Source: a virus. Taken from it: 64,000 bases of DNA. Positions within the stretch are counted from its first letter, which is position 1. Each line of letters starts with the position of its first letter. A program made the position numbers and the translations under genes. Below, one piece after another: positions 19,525 to 26,879 of the stretch. The stretch is taken from positions 19,042 to 83,041 of IMG/VR virus record IMGVR_UViG_3300025652_000043, one strand, 5' to 3'. Under the pieces are notes generated by a model, which was given only the letters and a program-made list of their open reading frames with translations, was not told the origin of the DNA and did not search any database.

Positions 19525-19952
19525 AAATCTGCTAGTTTTAAAAGTTCTTTAAAATCATTTAAAGTCATACTGACTATTTCATCAAATTCATTTCTTTTTC
19601 TTCCTCTACCAGTATCCTTTTTATGAATTAGAATATTCATATTCTTTAATTCAGGATAATGTGATGGAAAATTCTTCTTTACTTCTTCTTTAATTTTAGC
19701 CAACTCTTTGCTAACTATAAGACCTCTCTGTTTTCCAGCTTTAATCTGAATATTAAATGGTTCAGTAAAACATAAATCTATGCCTGAATCATCATGCAGC
19801 CTACTAGCTGCTCTTGAGGTTTTACATTTTTCAAATGCTGGTCCTAGTGCCCGAAACAAAGCAGCATAGTGCCTTTCAGCATCATGCCCCTTTGTTCTAT
19901 TCCTACTGCCTTGTGATCTAACTTTTCTCACAGGCTTATTCTCTTCTGCCAT
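19512..19952 (-). CDS. PD-(D/E)XK nuclease, Holliday junction resolvase-like
   Basis: 146 residues with a strongly basic N-terminus (RKVRSQGSRNRTKGHD), E26 in GHDAERHYA, then GIDLCF with D59 and NIQIKAG with Q69-x-K71. The E...D...QxK order and small size match Hjc-like resolvases and related phage endonucleases that cut branched DNA. It starts directly after the stop of the 221-residue gene upstream and overlaps the next nuclease gene. Phages need such an enzyme to debranch DNA before packaging. It could instead be a VRR-NUC type nuclease. Confidence 0.65.
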   Translation of the reverse strand: MAEENKPVRKVRSQGSRNRTKGHDAERHYAALFRALGPAFEKCKTSRAASRLHDDSGIDLCFTEPFNIQIKAGKQRGLIVSKELAKIKEEVKKNFPSHYPELKNMNILIHKKDTGRGRKRNEFDEIVSMTLNDFKELLKLADLCID

Positions 19953-20618
19953 TTATATTGCCTTATTAAAAGCAAATAAATACTCTTTCATTTCTGTAAT
20001 AGACTTAAATTTAAGCCTTTTCAAGTTACTCTTAAAGCACCTATTCACTATATTATTAGTAATAATAACATCTACACCTTTATTAGAGTGAGGTAAAATT
20101 ATCTCTCTATAAAATTTATTGTAAATGGTTTTGTATTGTGCAGAGGTACAAAATTTATTTGACACAAGAATTGCAAATTTAGAATAGTCTAAGGGTCTAC
20201 CTTCCCTATCTTCTTCATGCATTTGCTTTGTATATTCAGTCTTAACAACAACAGAAAATAATATTTCTATATCTTCTTCAATTTTTCTAAAAAGAATACC
20301 TTTCATTGCAAACAATGGCTCTTCCATTGATTTAGTTTTGAAAGCATTAGGAACAGAATTTAAGTCTAAAAATTTATAAAGTAATTTATAACCTTTAGCT
20401 ACATTCTGTCCAGGAAGATAGTTTGGAACTCCATAATGAATTATTTTACCACTGTAGATACCCATATTTATAGTGGATGCCGTAATAGGTATATATTCAT
20501 TATCAGAGGAAATTCCAACAGCATTGCTATAAAACTCCACTGCTTCTCCTGCTCTTTCTTGTCTTTTTTTTAAATTAGAAAAATATTTGTCTCTTTTTAA
20601 TGTTATTAAGTCTATCAT
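19953..20618 (-). CDS. unknown protein co-transcribed with the E1-like gene
   Basis: 221 residues, start overlapping the E1-like stop (ATGA), so tightly coupled to the ubiquitin-like cassette. Predicted alpha/beta; a basic N-terminus (KRDKYFSNLKKRQERAGEA) precedes beta-rich segments and a basic C-terminus (RCFKSNLKRLKFKS). No known domain recognised and no conserved Cys cluster; C189 and C154 are isolated. By position it may be an accessory factor or a substrate of the conjugation system, or just the first gene of the nuclease pair. Confidence 0.5.
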   Translation of the reverse strand: MIDLITLKRDKYFSNLKKRQERAGEAVEFYSNAVGISSDNEYIPITASTINMGIYSGKIIHYGVPNYLPGQNVAKGYKLLYKFLDLNSVPNAFKTKSMEEPLFAMKGILFRKIEEDIEILFSVVVKTEYTKQMHEEDREGRPLDYSKFAILVSNKFCTSAQYKTIYNKFYREIILPHSNKGVDVIITNNIVNRCFKSNLKRLKFKSITEMKEYLFAFNKAI

Positions 20619-21289
20619 GATGTCAAATTTATTGGTATAAAATACTCATGATAAAATGGAACTTGTCTTACTACACTACCTACTTTAATATTAGTCATAT
20701 GATTGGTAAAAAATCCAACCATTAGACTAGCTATCATAGTAGCTGAGTGAGAAGTCTGTTTCATAGTACAATTTTCTTCTTCTACCTCTGAATCATCAAA
20801 TAAATGTTCATCAAAATATTCTCTAGCATTAGTAGGAGTGACACAAAAAATCTGCATTTGCTCCATTAATAGTCTACCGTCTATTAATATTGCATTAGGA
20901 TTTTCACTGTTATCTCTCCACCATACCTCAAACATTTCTTTTCTAGCTTTCATATTATCAAAAGCTGCAAACATGTATTCATGTCCCATTGACTCTAAAG
21001 TGAATGGTTCATTAAATATTGTGATATAGCTGTCAGAGTACTCTAACACAATATTTTTCAAAGCCTCAACTTTGTCTAGTCCTATATGTTTTTTTCCAAA
21101 TAATTGTCCACCTAAATTGTGCTGTTCAATTATATCAAAATCATATACAACAGGACTAAACCCTGCTCTGGCTAATAAGAAAGTTAACCAACTTCCTATT
21201 CCTCCTGCACCACCAATTAAGGTATTAATTTCCTCTTCAGGAAACCATGGTGCATCTTTAAATCTACTTCTTATTTCTGTCTTATTCAT
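20615..21289 (-). CDS. E1-like (ThiF/MoeB-family) adenylyltransferase
   Basis: 224 residues, a minimal E1 adenylation domain. LIGGAGGIGSWL at about 24-35 is the ATP-binding Rossmann loop; VVYDFDIIEQHNLGGQLFG follows, where D-x-D-x-x-E-x-x-N binds Mg-ATP and NLGGQ replaces the usual NLxRQ, losing the Arg. FAAFDNMKARKEM matches the conserved DNxxxR segment. C173 in ENCTMKQTSHSA is a candidate catalytic Cys. Family function: adenylate the C-terminal Gly of a ubiquitin-like protein and pass it on as a thioester. It lies next to JAMM, E2-like and Ubl genes and overlaps its neighbours by a few bases, so it forms part of one cassette. The fold call is firm; the Ubl partner is inferred from context. 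Confidence 0.88.
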   Translation of the reverse strand: MNKTEIRSRFKDAPWFPEEEINTLIGGAGGIGSWLTFLLARAGFSPVVYDFDIIEQHNLGGQLFGKKHIGLDKVEALKNIVLEYSDSYITIFNEPFTLESMGHEYMFAAFDNMKARKEMFEVWWRDNSENPNAILIDGRLLMEQMQIFCVTPTNAREYFDEHLFDDSEVEEENCTMKQTSHSATMIASLMVGFFTNHMTNIKVGSVVRQVPFYHEYFIPINLTS

Positions 21290-22457
21290 GTACTGCTAAT
21301 TTTGTAAGCATTGCTTCTAAAGACATTTTAAGTGGTGCACATATTGGATACACACCCTCAAAATCCTCTAATATTGCCATTACTCCTATTGTTGTATCAA
21401 TAAAAACTTCTGTGTTAATCTCTCCAAATACATCCCAAAACTTTTCAAATAGTGCTGGATACATTATTAGAACTTTATTAATATATTCTTCTGAATGTAC
21501 CATGCCTAAAGTATTTTCAAGTGTATCCTCTAAATCTTCTCTATCATTTATAGGAAGATTACCTAGATTTATTACATTTTGTAAAAAACTTTCCATTCTT
21601 TTTTCTTTAATTTGTACATCAGGTGTCATGGAAAAAGAGTTGTTCCACATATCAGCATCTAAATCTTCCATTTCTTTATCCATCATAGCATCATTAGATC
21701 TAAACCCATTAAAATTACCTGGACTTACATAAGGATTTACTTTTGAAAATGGATTTAAAAGCTTTTGACTTTCAAATTGTTTTACATTTTTTTTAAAAAC
21801 TTTTTGCTTTAAATTAGAAGCATTAATAATCTCTAAAGTTCTATCAGCAAAATCTTTAGGAACTTTAACAAATGTCTTAGGTTCACTAATTTTACAATCA
21901 AAATGAAACATAACTTGTCTTTCTTTTTTCAAAGTTAAATCCCATGGTTGTCCTGCTTCATCTTTACATTCATAAGCTTTTATAGTACCTCTAAAAGCAA
22001 CTTTTGCTACTTTCTCTCCTCTATTATTCACTACTAATGATAGATAATAATTGTGAAATTCAGTATTATCATCTAATTCATCCATATCAGTTCCAGAAAA
22101 ATAACTTTTCATATTATGATGGGAGTGAATCATTCCAATTTTCCAAGCTAAAGTTTCAGGATTATCCATTCTATATGAAATAAAATTTTCTCCTAATTCA
22201 TATCCTGTTGCACCTGTAGTACCTTTATCCATAGGGTATACATCTTGTACAACAAGTTTCATCTTACTAAAATTGGTTATACTACCCTCTACAGTATAAA
22301 ATAAAACTCCTGACCATTCTACTTTATTAATTTTCTGGCATAAATAGTCTATTTTTTCTTGTACTTTCTTTGGTATTTTCAATGGTATCAAGTTGTTCAA
22401 TAATATATCTTCTAATTCTACTTTTTTGAATTTTTGATTCAATTCTTTTTGTGACAT
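21282..22457 (-). CDS. JAMM (Prok-JAB) deubiquitinase-like metallopeptidase with C-terminal extension
   Basis: 391 residues. The full JAMM signature is present: E47 in VEWSGVLFY, then H111-S-H113-x7-S121-x2-D124 (MIHSHHNMKSYFSGTDMDEL). These residues bind zinc and cut isopeptide or peptide bonds after ubiquitin-like C-termini. Residues 200-391 form an extra mostly helical part of unknown function, containing acidic stretches (DKEMEDLDADMWNN). The start at 22457 gives a 131-base overlap with the E2-like gene; the JAMM core needs residues from about 40 on, so at least about 100 bases of overlap are real. Likely roles are maturing the Ubl and removing it from targets. Context (Ubl, E2-like, E1-like) supports this strongly. 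Confidence 0.88.
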   Translation of the reverse strand: MSQKELNQKFKKVELEDILLNNLIPLKIPKKVQEKIDYLCQKINKVEWSGVLFYTVEGSITNFSKMKLVVQDVYPMDKGTTGATGYELGENFISYRMDNPETLAWKIGMIHSHHNMKSYFSGTDMDELDDNTEFHNYYLSLVVNNRGEKVAKVAFRGTIKAYECKDEAGQPWDLTLKKERQVMFHFDCKISEPKTFVKVPKDFADRTLEIINASNLKQKVFKKNVKQFESQKLLNPFSKVNPYVSPGNFNGFRSNDAMMDKEMEDLDADMWNNSFSMTPDVQIKEKRMESFLQNVINLGNLPINDREDLEDTLENTLGMVHSEEYINKVLIMYPALFEKFWDVFGEINTEVFIDTTIGVMAILEDFEGVYPICAPLKMSLEAMLTKLAVHE

Positions 22458-23499
22458 AATCTTTTATTGTTTTAGTTATGAAGAAAGGTTTAACTGTTTC
22501 TTCATTTGGAATTACTTTAAATTTTTTTATTTCTCCTTTAAATATGAAATCAAAATTTCTATATTCTTCTTCTTCAGACATGTAATAAGAAAGGTCTTTA
22601 GGTATATTTCTATAAGTATAGTAATTACCTTTACTGTCTTTTTGTGCAATATGATCAGGTGGATAATCACCATTATGGTCATATATTTTAAGATACTCTT
22701 CAAAAGCAGTATCTTGAGCTATTTTAACATTATCTCTTGTGATTATAAAGTTAATATTAGATGTTCCTTTCTTTTCAATAAGGTCTATATAATATTTTCT
22801 TATATGTTGTGGAGAAACATTTCTACATTCTCCTCCACCTATTACATTAGCAATTTTTATATGTGGTGTACCTTCTAAAGATTCCCAATTTAAATACTCT
22901 TCTAATTGCATTAGAAATAATTTAAATATGTCTGGTTTAAAACCAGAAGACAACATTGTTAATACTTGTCTAATTTCACTTGTACCTAAACAAAATGAAT
23001 TAAATGTTAATCCACTCTTACCTTCTAAAGGAAAGTAACTTTTATAGTTTCTTGATGGTAAATGGCTGTGCTGATAAGAAGAAAATATTTCTCCTTCTGT
23101 AGCTGTCATTCTTTTACCTTGAAAACTATGAAAAGTAAATCCGTTATTATGACTATAAGGTAAAAGCTTAATATATAAATCAACAATTTTATGTCTCATT
23201 CCAGGAGAATTAGTAATATTAATCTCAGGAAAATATAAAATAAAATCTAAAGTAAAATACCTTTCTTTGTCAACTATTAAACCCTCATTTGCATTGACTT
23301 TTTTATTGTACCTTAACAAGATATCCCATTTTTCAGGATATACAGCATCTAAACAAGATGCTATTGAGTCAATTTTCTCATTGACTCCTTTATAATTTAA
23401 ACTAAGTTTACCATATTTCTCTATGGCTTTAACAGACCTAATCTTTTTCTCAATAGAAGACCTGTTAAATGCTTCTATATAAATATCTTTTCTGTTCAT
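22327..23499 (-). CDS. E2-like conjugating enzyme (Prok-E2 family)
   Basis: 390 residues. The central part has YQHSHLP (H144, H146), a conserved aromatic/Gly segment, then NSFCLGTSE with C170. FCLG resembles the active-site CL of eukaryotic E2 enzymes and the Cys of prokaryotic E2 family D proteins found next to ThiF, JAB and Prok_Ub genes in Bacteroidota mobile elements. Family function: accept the Ubl from the E1 as a thioester and transfer it to targets. The C-terminal 150 residues are charged and helical (RIESKIQKSRIRRYI). It overlaps the JAMM gene by 131 bases and is separated from the Ubl gene upstream by a terminator. Assigned by motif and context, not by overall similarity. Confidence 0.7.
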   Translation of the reverse strand: MNRKDIYIEAFNRSSIEKKIRSVKAIEKYGKLSLNYKGVNEKIDSIASCLDAVYPEKWDILLRYNKKVNANEGLIVDKERYFTLDFILYFPEINITNSPGMRHKIVDLYIKLLPYSHNNGFTFHSFQGKRMTATEGEIFSSYQHSHLPSRNYKSYFPLEGKSGLTFNSFCLGTSEIRQVLTMLSSGFKPDIFKLFLMQLEEYLNWESLEGTPHIKIANVIGGGECRNVSPQHIRKYYIDLIEKKGTSNINFIITRDNVKIAQDTAFEEYLKIYDHNGDYPPDHIAQKDSKGNYYTYRNIPKDLSYYMSEEEEYRNFDFIFKGEIKKFKVIPNEETVKPFFITKTIKDYVTKRIESKIQKSRIRRYIIEQLDTIENTKESTRKNRLFMPEN

Positions 23500-23515
23500 T
23501 TTTTTATTTTAAATA

Positions 23516-23546
23516 AAAAGCCAAAGACACTATATCTTTGGCTTTT
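23516..23546 (-). terminator. terminator between Ubl and E2-like genes
   Basis: Twelve-base stem AAAAGCCAAAGA / TCTTTGGCTTTT with a short loop, followed by T-rich sequence on the transcribed strand. It would end most transcripts after the Ubl gene and let a fraction read into the enzymes, giving more Ubl than enzyme. Confidence 0.85.
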
Positions 23547-23563
23547 ATGAGTTATAAATATTT

Positions 23564-24544
23564 CTATCTAACATCATTAAATTGACTTCTCATGTCTTGC
23601 AACTTTTGATTCAATTCATTTTGTTTTTTCTCTTCAGCTTCAGCTTTTTTTCTTTCTTCTTTTTCAGCTTTAGCTTTTAATTCAGCCTCCTCTTTAGCTA
23701 AAGCTTCTTTTAAAGCTATTGCAGCTTTTTCTTTAATCTTTTTAGCTTTCTTAGCTTCTTTTGCTAACTGTTTGGTCCAAATTTTAGTAGCCTTATTAAG
23801 CTTTTTTTCTAGTCTTTTAGTAATAGCTTCTATATCTTCATGTAAGTCTTCATCTAACTCACTAAAATTAACTACTCTAAGTAAAGAAATTGCATCAACT
23901 AAAGAGTCTAAACTAATATGAGAATTATCTTTAAAATGAGCTAAATTAACCTCCTTCTCTTCAGTTGTAGAAATTTTTTGAGCATTTTCCTTTACAGACT
24001 TAACAATATTAACAACTTTTTGAGCTTTTTCAATAATATTATTAATCCTAGTTTCTTCAATATCATCTTTTTTAGGCTTTTCAGCTTTCACCTTTTTAAC
24101 AGGTGTTTTCTTTACTTTTGGTGTAACTGATGTCATACCTAAATCTTCTAAAGCTGGTATTGTACCAGTATAGTTGCTTAATAATGCTCTTAAGATTTCT
24201 GTACCTTTAATGGTGTAATTTTTACCACCTCCATTAAAGTAGTCTTTAGCAGTTCCATCACCAGCCACAAGCTCTTTAATTGTAGCCCTAAGTTGCTTAT
24301 AACTATAAGCTGATACATCTGCACCAGCTTTAGTTTTTTTGTTCATTAGAAATAAGGTAAAACCTTCAGTAGGTAATACAGCTCCATCAGCTTCTAATGT
24401 TAACTTATTCTCTCCAATAACAGCTTTCATCTTGTTATAAGAAACATTATTTGCATCTAAATCATTTTGTAACTCACCCCAATTTTTGGCATCAGTGGTC
24501 ACTTCTTTTTCACCCATTTGGGTGGAGAAAACTTTTACTATCAT
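23564..24544 (-). CDS. ubiquitin-like protein (Prok_Ub-type) fused to a charged helical tail
   Basis: 326 residues. Residues 1-74 read as a ubiquitin-like beta-grasp domain of the Prok_Ub type: MIVKVFSTQMGEKEV as the first hairpin, NWGELQNDLD as the central helix region, then GENKLTLE, AVLPTEGFTLFLM and a basic KKTKAG ending at G74. The match to the Bacteroidota Prok_Ub pattern (..K.WGEL....., LPEG.F.LFLM..KTKAG) is good. Residues 75-140 look like a small accessory domain (YSYKQLRATIKELV, then a Gly-rich turn). Residues 155-326 are a Lys/Glu/Ala-rich coiled coil. There is no C-terminal Gly-Gly, so conjugation would need cleavage near G74, presumably by the JAMM enzyme nearby. The tail could otherwise oligomerise the Ubl. 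Followed by a strong terminator. Confidence 0.72.
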   Translation of the reverse strand: MIVKVFSTQMGEKEVTTDAKNWGELQNDLDANNVSYNKMKAVIGENKLTLEADGAVLPTEGFTLFLMNKKTKAGADVSAYSYKQLRATIKELVAGDGTAKDYFNGGGKNYTIKGTEILRALLSNYTGTIPALEDLGMTSVTPKVKKTPVKKVKAEKPKKDDIEETRINNIIEKAQKVVNIVKSVKENAQKISTTEEKEVNLAHFKDNSHISLDSLVDAISLLRVVNFSELDEDLHEDIEAITKRLEKKLNKATKIWTKQLAKEAKKAKKIKEKAAIALKEALAKEEAELKAKAEKEERKKAEAEEKKQNELNQKLQDMRSQFNDVR

Positions 24545-24565
24545 CTATAAAATTTTTGTTTGTTA

Positions 24566-25624
24566 TTATTTTATTAATTTATTCTCTAACAAGAAGTTTG
24601 TTAGAGGTACTTTACCTTTATTTTTTATAAGGTCTGCAGGATCAGAAATTTTATCTCTTAATAGACTTGTTTTAAGATGAATACCCCTTGATTTTTTAGG
24701 GTAAACACTATTAATTTTATCTACTAATTTTTCTGAAGCAATTATTCCTGCTCTATCATTATCAAAAAATACTATAATCTCCTTAAATCTCTCTAGGAGT
24801 GGATACAATATTTCATCATTTGGGTACATTCCTTCATTTTGAAAAGCTATAACATTTAATCCTTGATTTTTAAGAATTCTCCAATCCTTATAAGATTTAG
24901 TTATTATTAATTGCTTTCCTTTTAAGGGTAAATTATTTAGTCCCCAAATATCATTTGCACAACAATTTGTAGCCCATTTACCTTTTCCTTTTTTATCAGG
25001 TGTATATATTTTAACTCTAGGATTAAAATTACCCACTAGATAAGACCTAGTTTGAGGTCTTATTACTACATGAGACCTTAATCTTTTAGAAAAAACTTTA
25101 TACCAAATTATAGGGAAGACATTATCTTCTATAAGGTCACTCCTACTAATTTCTAAAGGAGACCAGAAATCCTTATCTCCAAGAGAGTTAAACATTCTGA
25201 CTTTAAATGGCATTTCATGTGAGATTTTCTTTTTACTTTTTACTTGAATAATCTCTTTCTTTTTATTGGCAACATAATCAGAGTCATCATGATGACCTGC
25301 TAATAAATTTAGTTTAAAATGGTCATTAACTATTTCTAAAGATTTATAAAAAGATACTTCAAAATGGTCTTGTACCATATTAAAACAATCTCTATGTTTT
25401 CTTTTTTGAATAGGTTCTGCCCAATCTATAAACCAAAAAGTATTTTTATACCATTCAAAATAGCAATCAGGTAGGTTATCTTTTCTAAAAGGAGAATGAA
25501 CATATTGATGTTCTGTAGGCATATAACCTAATATCATTTTAAAAATGTCTTGTTGTGAAATTTTAGCTAATATATCCTCTTTAGATATATAAACTCTTGC
25601 TTCTCTATAACCATATCCACCCAT
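24566..25624 (-). CDS. DNA primase with TOPRIM domain
   Basis: 352 residues. The N-terminal part has a DnaG/CHC2-like feel without a complete zinc finger (HSPFRKDNLPDCYFEWYKNT, then HRDCFNMVQDHF). The C-terminal half carries a TOPRIM fold: QLIITKSYKDWRIL (acidic residue replaced by S/K in the first motif, odd), then EIIVFFDNDRAG, the DxD metal site. Role: synthesis of RNA primers for the replicative DNA polymerase. The helicase-side partner is probably the DnaB-like protein at 27644. The first TOPRIM motif normally has a Glu (E-G-x-x-D); here TKSYKD is degenerate, so catalysis may differ. It starts just after a terminator, suggesting its own promoter. Confidence 0.8.
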   Translation of the reverse strand: MGGYGYREARVYISKEDILAKISQQDIFKMILGYMPTEHQYVHSPFRKDNLPDCYFEWYKNTFWFIDWAEPIQKRKHRDCFNMVQDHFEVSFYKSLEIVNDHFKLNLLAGHHDDSDYVANKKKEIIQVKSKKKISHEMPFKVRMFNSLGDKDFWSPLEISRSDLIEDNVFPIIWYKVFSKRLRSHVVIRPQTRSYLVGNFNPRVKIYTPDKKGKGKWATNCCANDIWGLNNLPLKGKQLIITKSYKDWRILKNQGLNVIAFQNEGMYPNDEILYPLLERFKEIIVFFDNDRAGIIASEKLVDKINSVYPKKSRGIHLKTSLLRDKISDPADLIKNKGKVPLTNFLLENKLIK

Positions 25625-25652
25625 TATTGTCTTTGCTATTTATGTTAATATA

Positions 25653-25683
25653 AAAAGAGGTCAAGTATTAACTCAACCTCTTT
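25653..25683 (-). terminator. terminator after the SSB-like gene
   Basis: Read leftward, AAAGAGGT...ACCTCTTT with a second inner pairing (GAGT/ACTT), followed by T-runs. It separates the SSB-like gene from the primase gene. Confidence 0.8.
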
Positions 25684-25695
25684 CTACTTATTTTA

Positions 25696-26475
25696 TTACC
25701 AATCTCCACCATCAGAAGCTGATGCAGAACTTTGCATAGCAGCACCACCTGCTGATTGAGCTTCTTTTTGCTGATGAGCAAAATTAGATTCCATAAACCA
25801 TCCATTTCTAGTGAAAGGATGCTTATTTCCATCTGTGTCAACATACCTCAATGCAACTTCATTTAAAGCTGCTGCTGGGTTTTGTTGTTTCTCCCATTTA
25901 CCTACAGGAGCAATAGATGCTTGTAACCATCTACCATGCTTCATGTTCTTTGGAAACTCTAAATAAGTGTTCTTAGCTTCTCCACCAATTTGCCATTGCC
26001 ATACTCCAAAGCCATCAAGAGGCTTTGTAGCAAAGTCTTCAGGTAAAAGATTAGCTAAAATGTCACAAAAGTGTTTGAATCCACTTATTTGTGTTTGCAA
26101 AGCAGCTTGAATATCTGCTTTAGGTACAAAACAACCAACAATGTGAGTCAAAATTTGACTTAACAATTGTTTCTCTGCTGCAATAGCAGGATGATTAGGG
26201 TCAGTAACTTCTACTTGTCCCCCTGTAGCTTCATCTTTCACATAAGCTCTTGTGATAGGAAACTTTCTGTATCCTCTATCATTTCCATCAATAGTGAACA
26301 TGATGTCCATTGCTTCTAAATCTGCTCCATCTTTTCCACCATGCATAGTGTGTTGAAACTTGGTAAGTCTTACATTACCTGCATTTAAACCAAAGACAAA
26401 TGAACTCTCTTTAGCTTTATGCTCTGAAAAGCCATACCCTGACTGTGCAGGAGCTTTTGCGTTTGTATTATCCAT
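25696..26475 (-). CDS. probable single-stranded DNA-binding protein
   Basis: 259 residues. No zinc site or enzyme motif. It has several aromatic residues in predicted beta strands (FGVWQWQIGG, YLEFPKNMKHGRW) and a low-complexity Ala/Gly/Ser tail ending in DGGDW, an acidic-aromatic tip like the partner-binding tails of phage SSB proteins. It lies inside the replication block between the primase and an AAA ATPase and has its own terminator, fitting a highly expressed SSB. Codon use is less AT-rich than most neighbours, also consistent with high expression. The call rests on context and tail type; the OB fold cannot be confirmed by eye. Confidence 0.5.
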   Translation of the reverse strand: MDNTNAKAPAQSGYGFSEHKAKESSFVFGLNAGNVRLTKFQHTMHGGKDGADLEAMDIMFTIDGNDRGYRKFPITRAYVKDEATGGQVEVTDPNHPAIAAEKQLLSQILTHIVGCFVPKADIQAALQTQISGFKHFCDILANLLPEDFATKPLDGFGVWQWQIGGEAKNTYLEFPKNMKHGRWLQASIAPVGKWEKQQNPAAALNEVALRYVDTDGNKHPFTRNGWFMESNFAHQQKEAQSAGGAAMQSSASASDGGDW

Positions 26476-26531
26476 AAATTTTATTGAATTTATAAAGTTA
26501 TAAAATTATTTTTTACCAGTCTAATAGATGA

Positions 26532-26849
26532 TTAAAATTCATCTGAAATTTCTGGATCTTGAGCTATAAGTTCTGGTATTTCCATTACCTCTTCCATTAT
26601 TGGTTGTGGGTCTGTAAGCTCTGCTGTTCCAACTTCTTCAGTATCATCTATTAAGACAAATCCTGGGGCAGGAGTAGTTTTTCTTCCTTTCAATTTTTCA
26701 TGAGAAAATAAAGCTTTCATATCTTTTCCTGAAAGCTTGTACTTTGCTTGAATCATTGCTCTTGTTAGCCCATTTCCTAAATCAGCTAATACTCCACTTA
26801 CTGTTAACTGCACTGTTGTTGGTGCAGTATTTTCACTTAAATCTGACAT
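26532..26849 (-). CDS. small protein with helix-turn-helix-like core
   Basis: 105 residues. A central segment GLTRAMIQAKYKLSGKDMKALF resembles a DNA-binding helix-turn-helix (shown here at 22-43 of the protein), followed by a basic patch (KLKGRKTTP) and an acidic C-terminal third (DDTEEVGTAE and on to EISDEF). It sits between the SSB-like and AAA genes. It could be a replication accessory factor or a regulator. Function unassigned. Confidence 0.55.
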   Translation of the reverse strand: MSDLSENTAPTTVQLTVSGVLADLGNGLTRAMIQAKYKLSGKDMKALFSHEKLKGRKTTPAPGFVLIDDTEEVGTAELTDPQPIMEEVMEIPELIAQDPEISDEF

Positions 26850-26879
26850 ATCTGTCTATTTTTAATATTAATTAATAAA

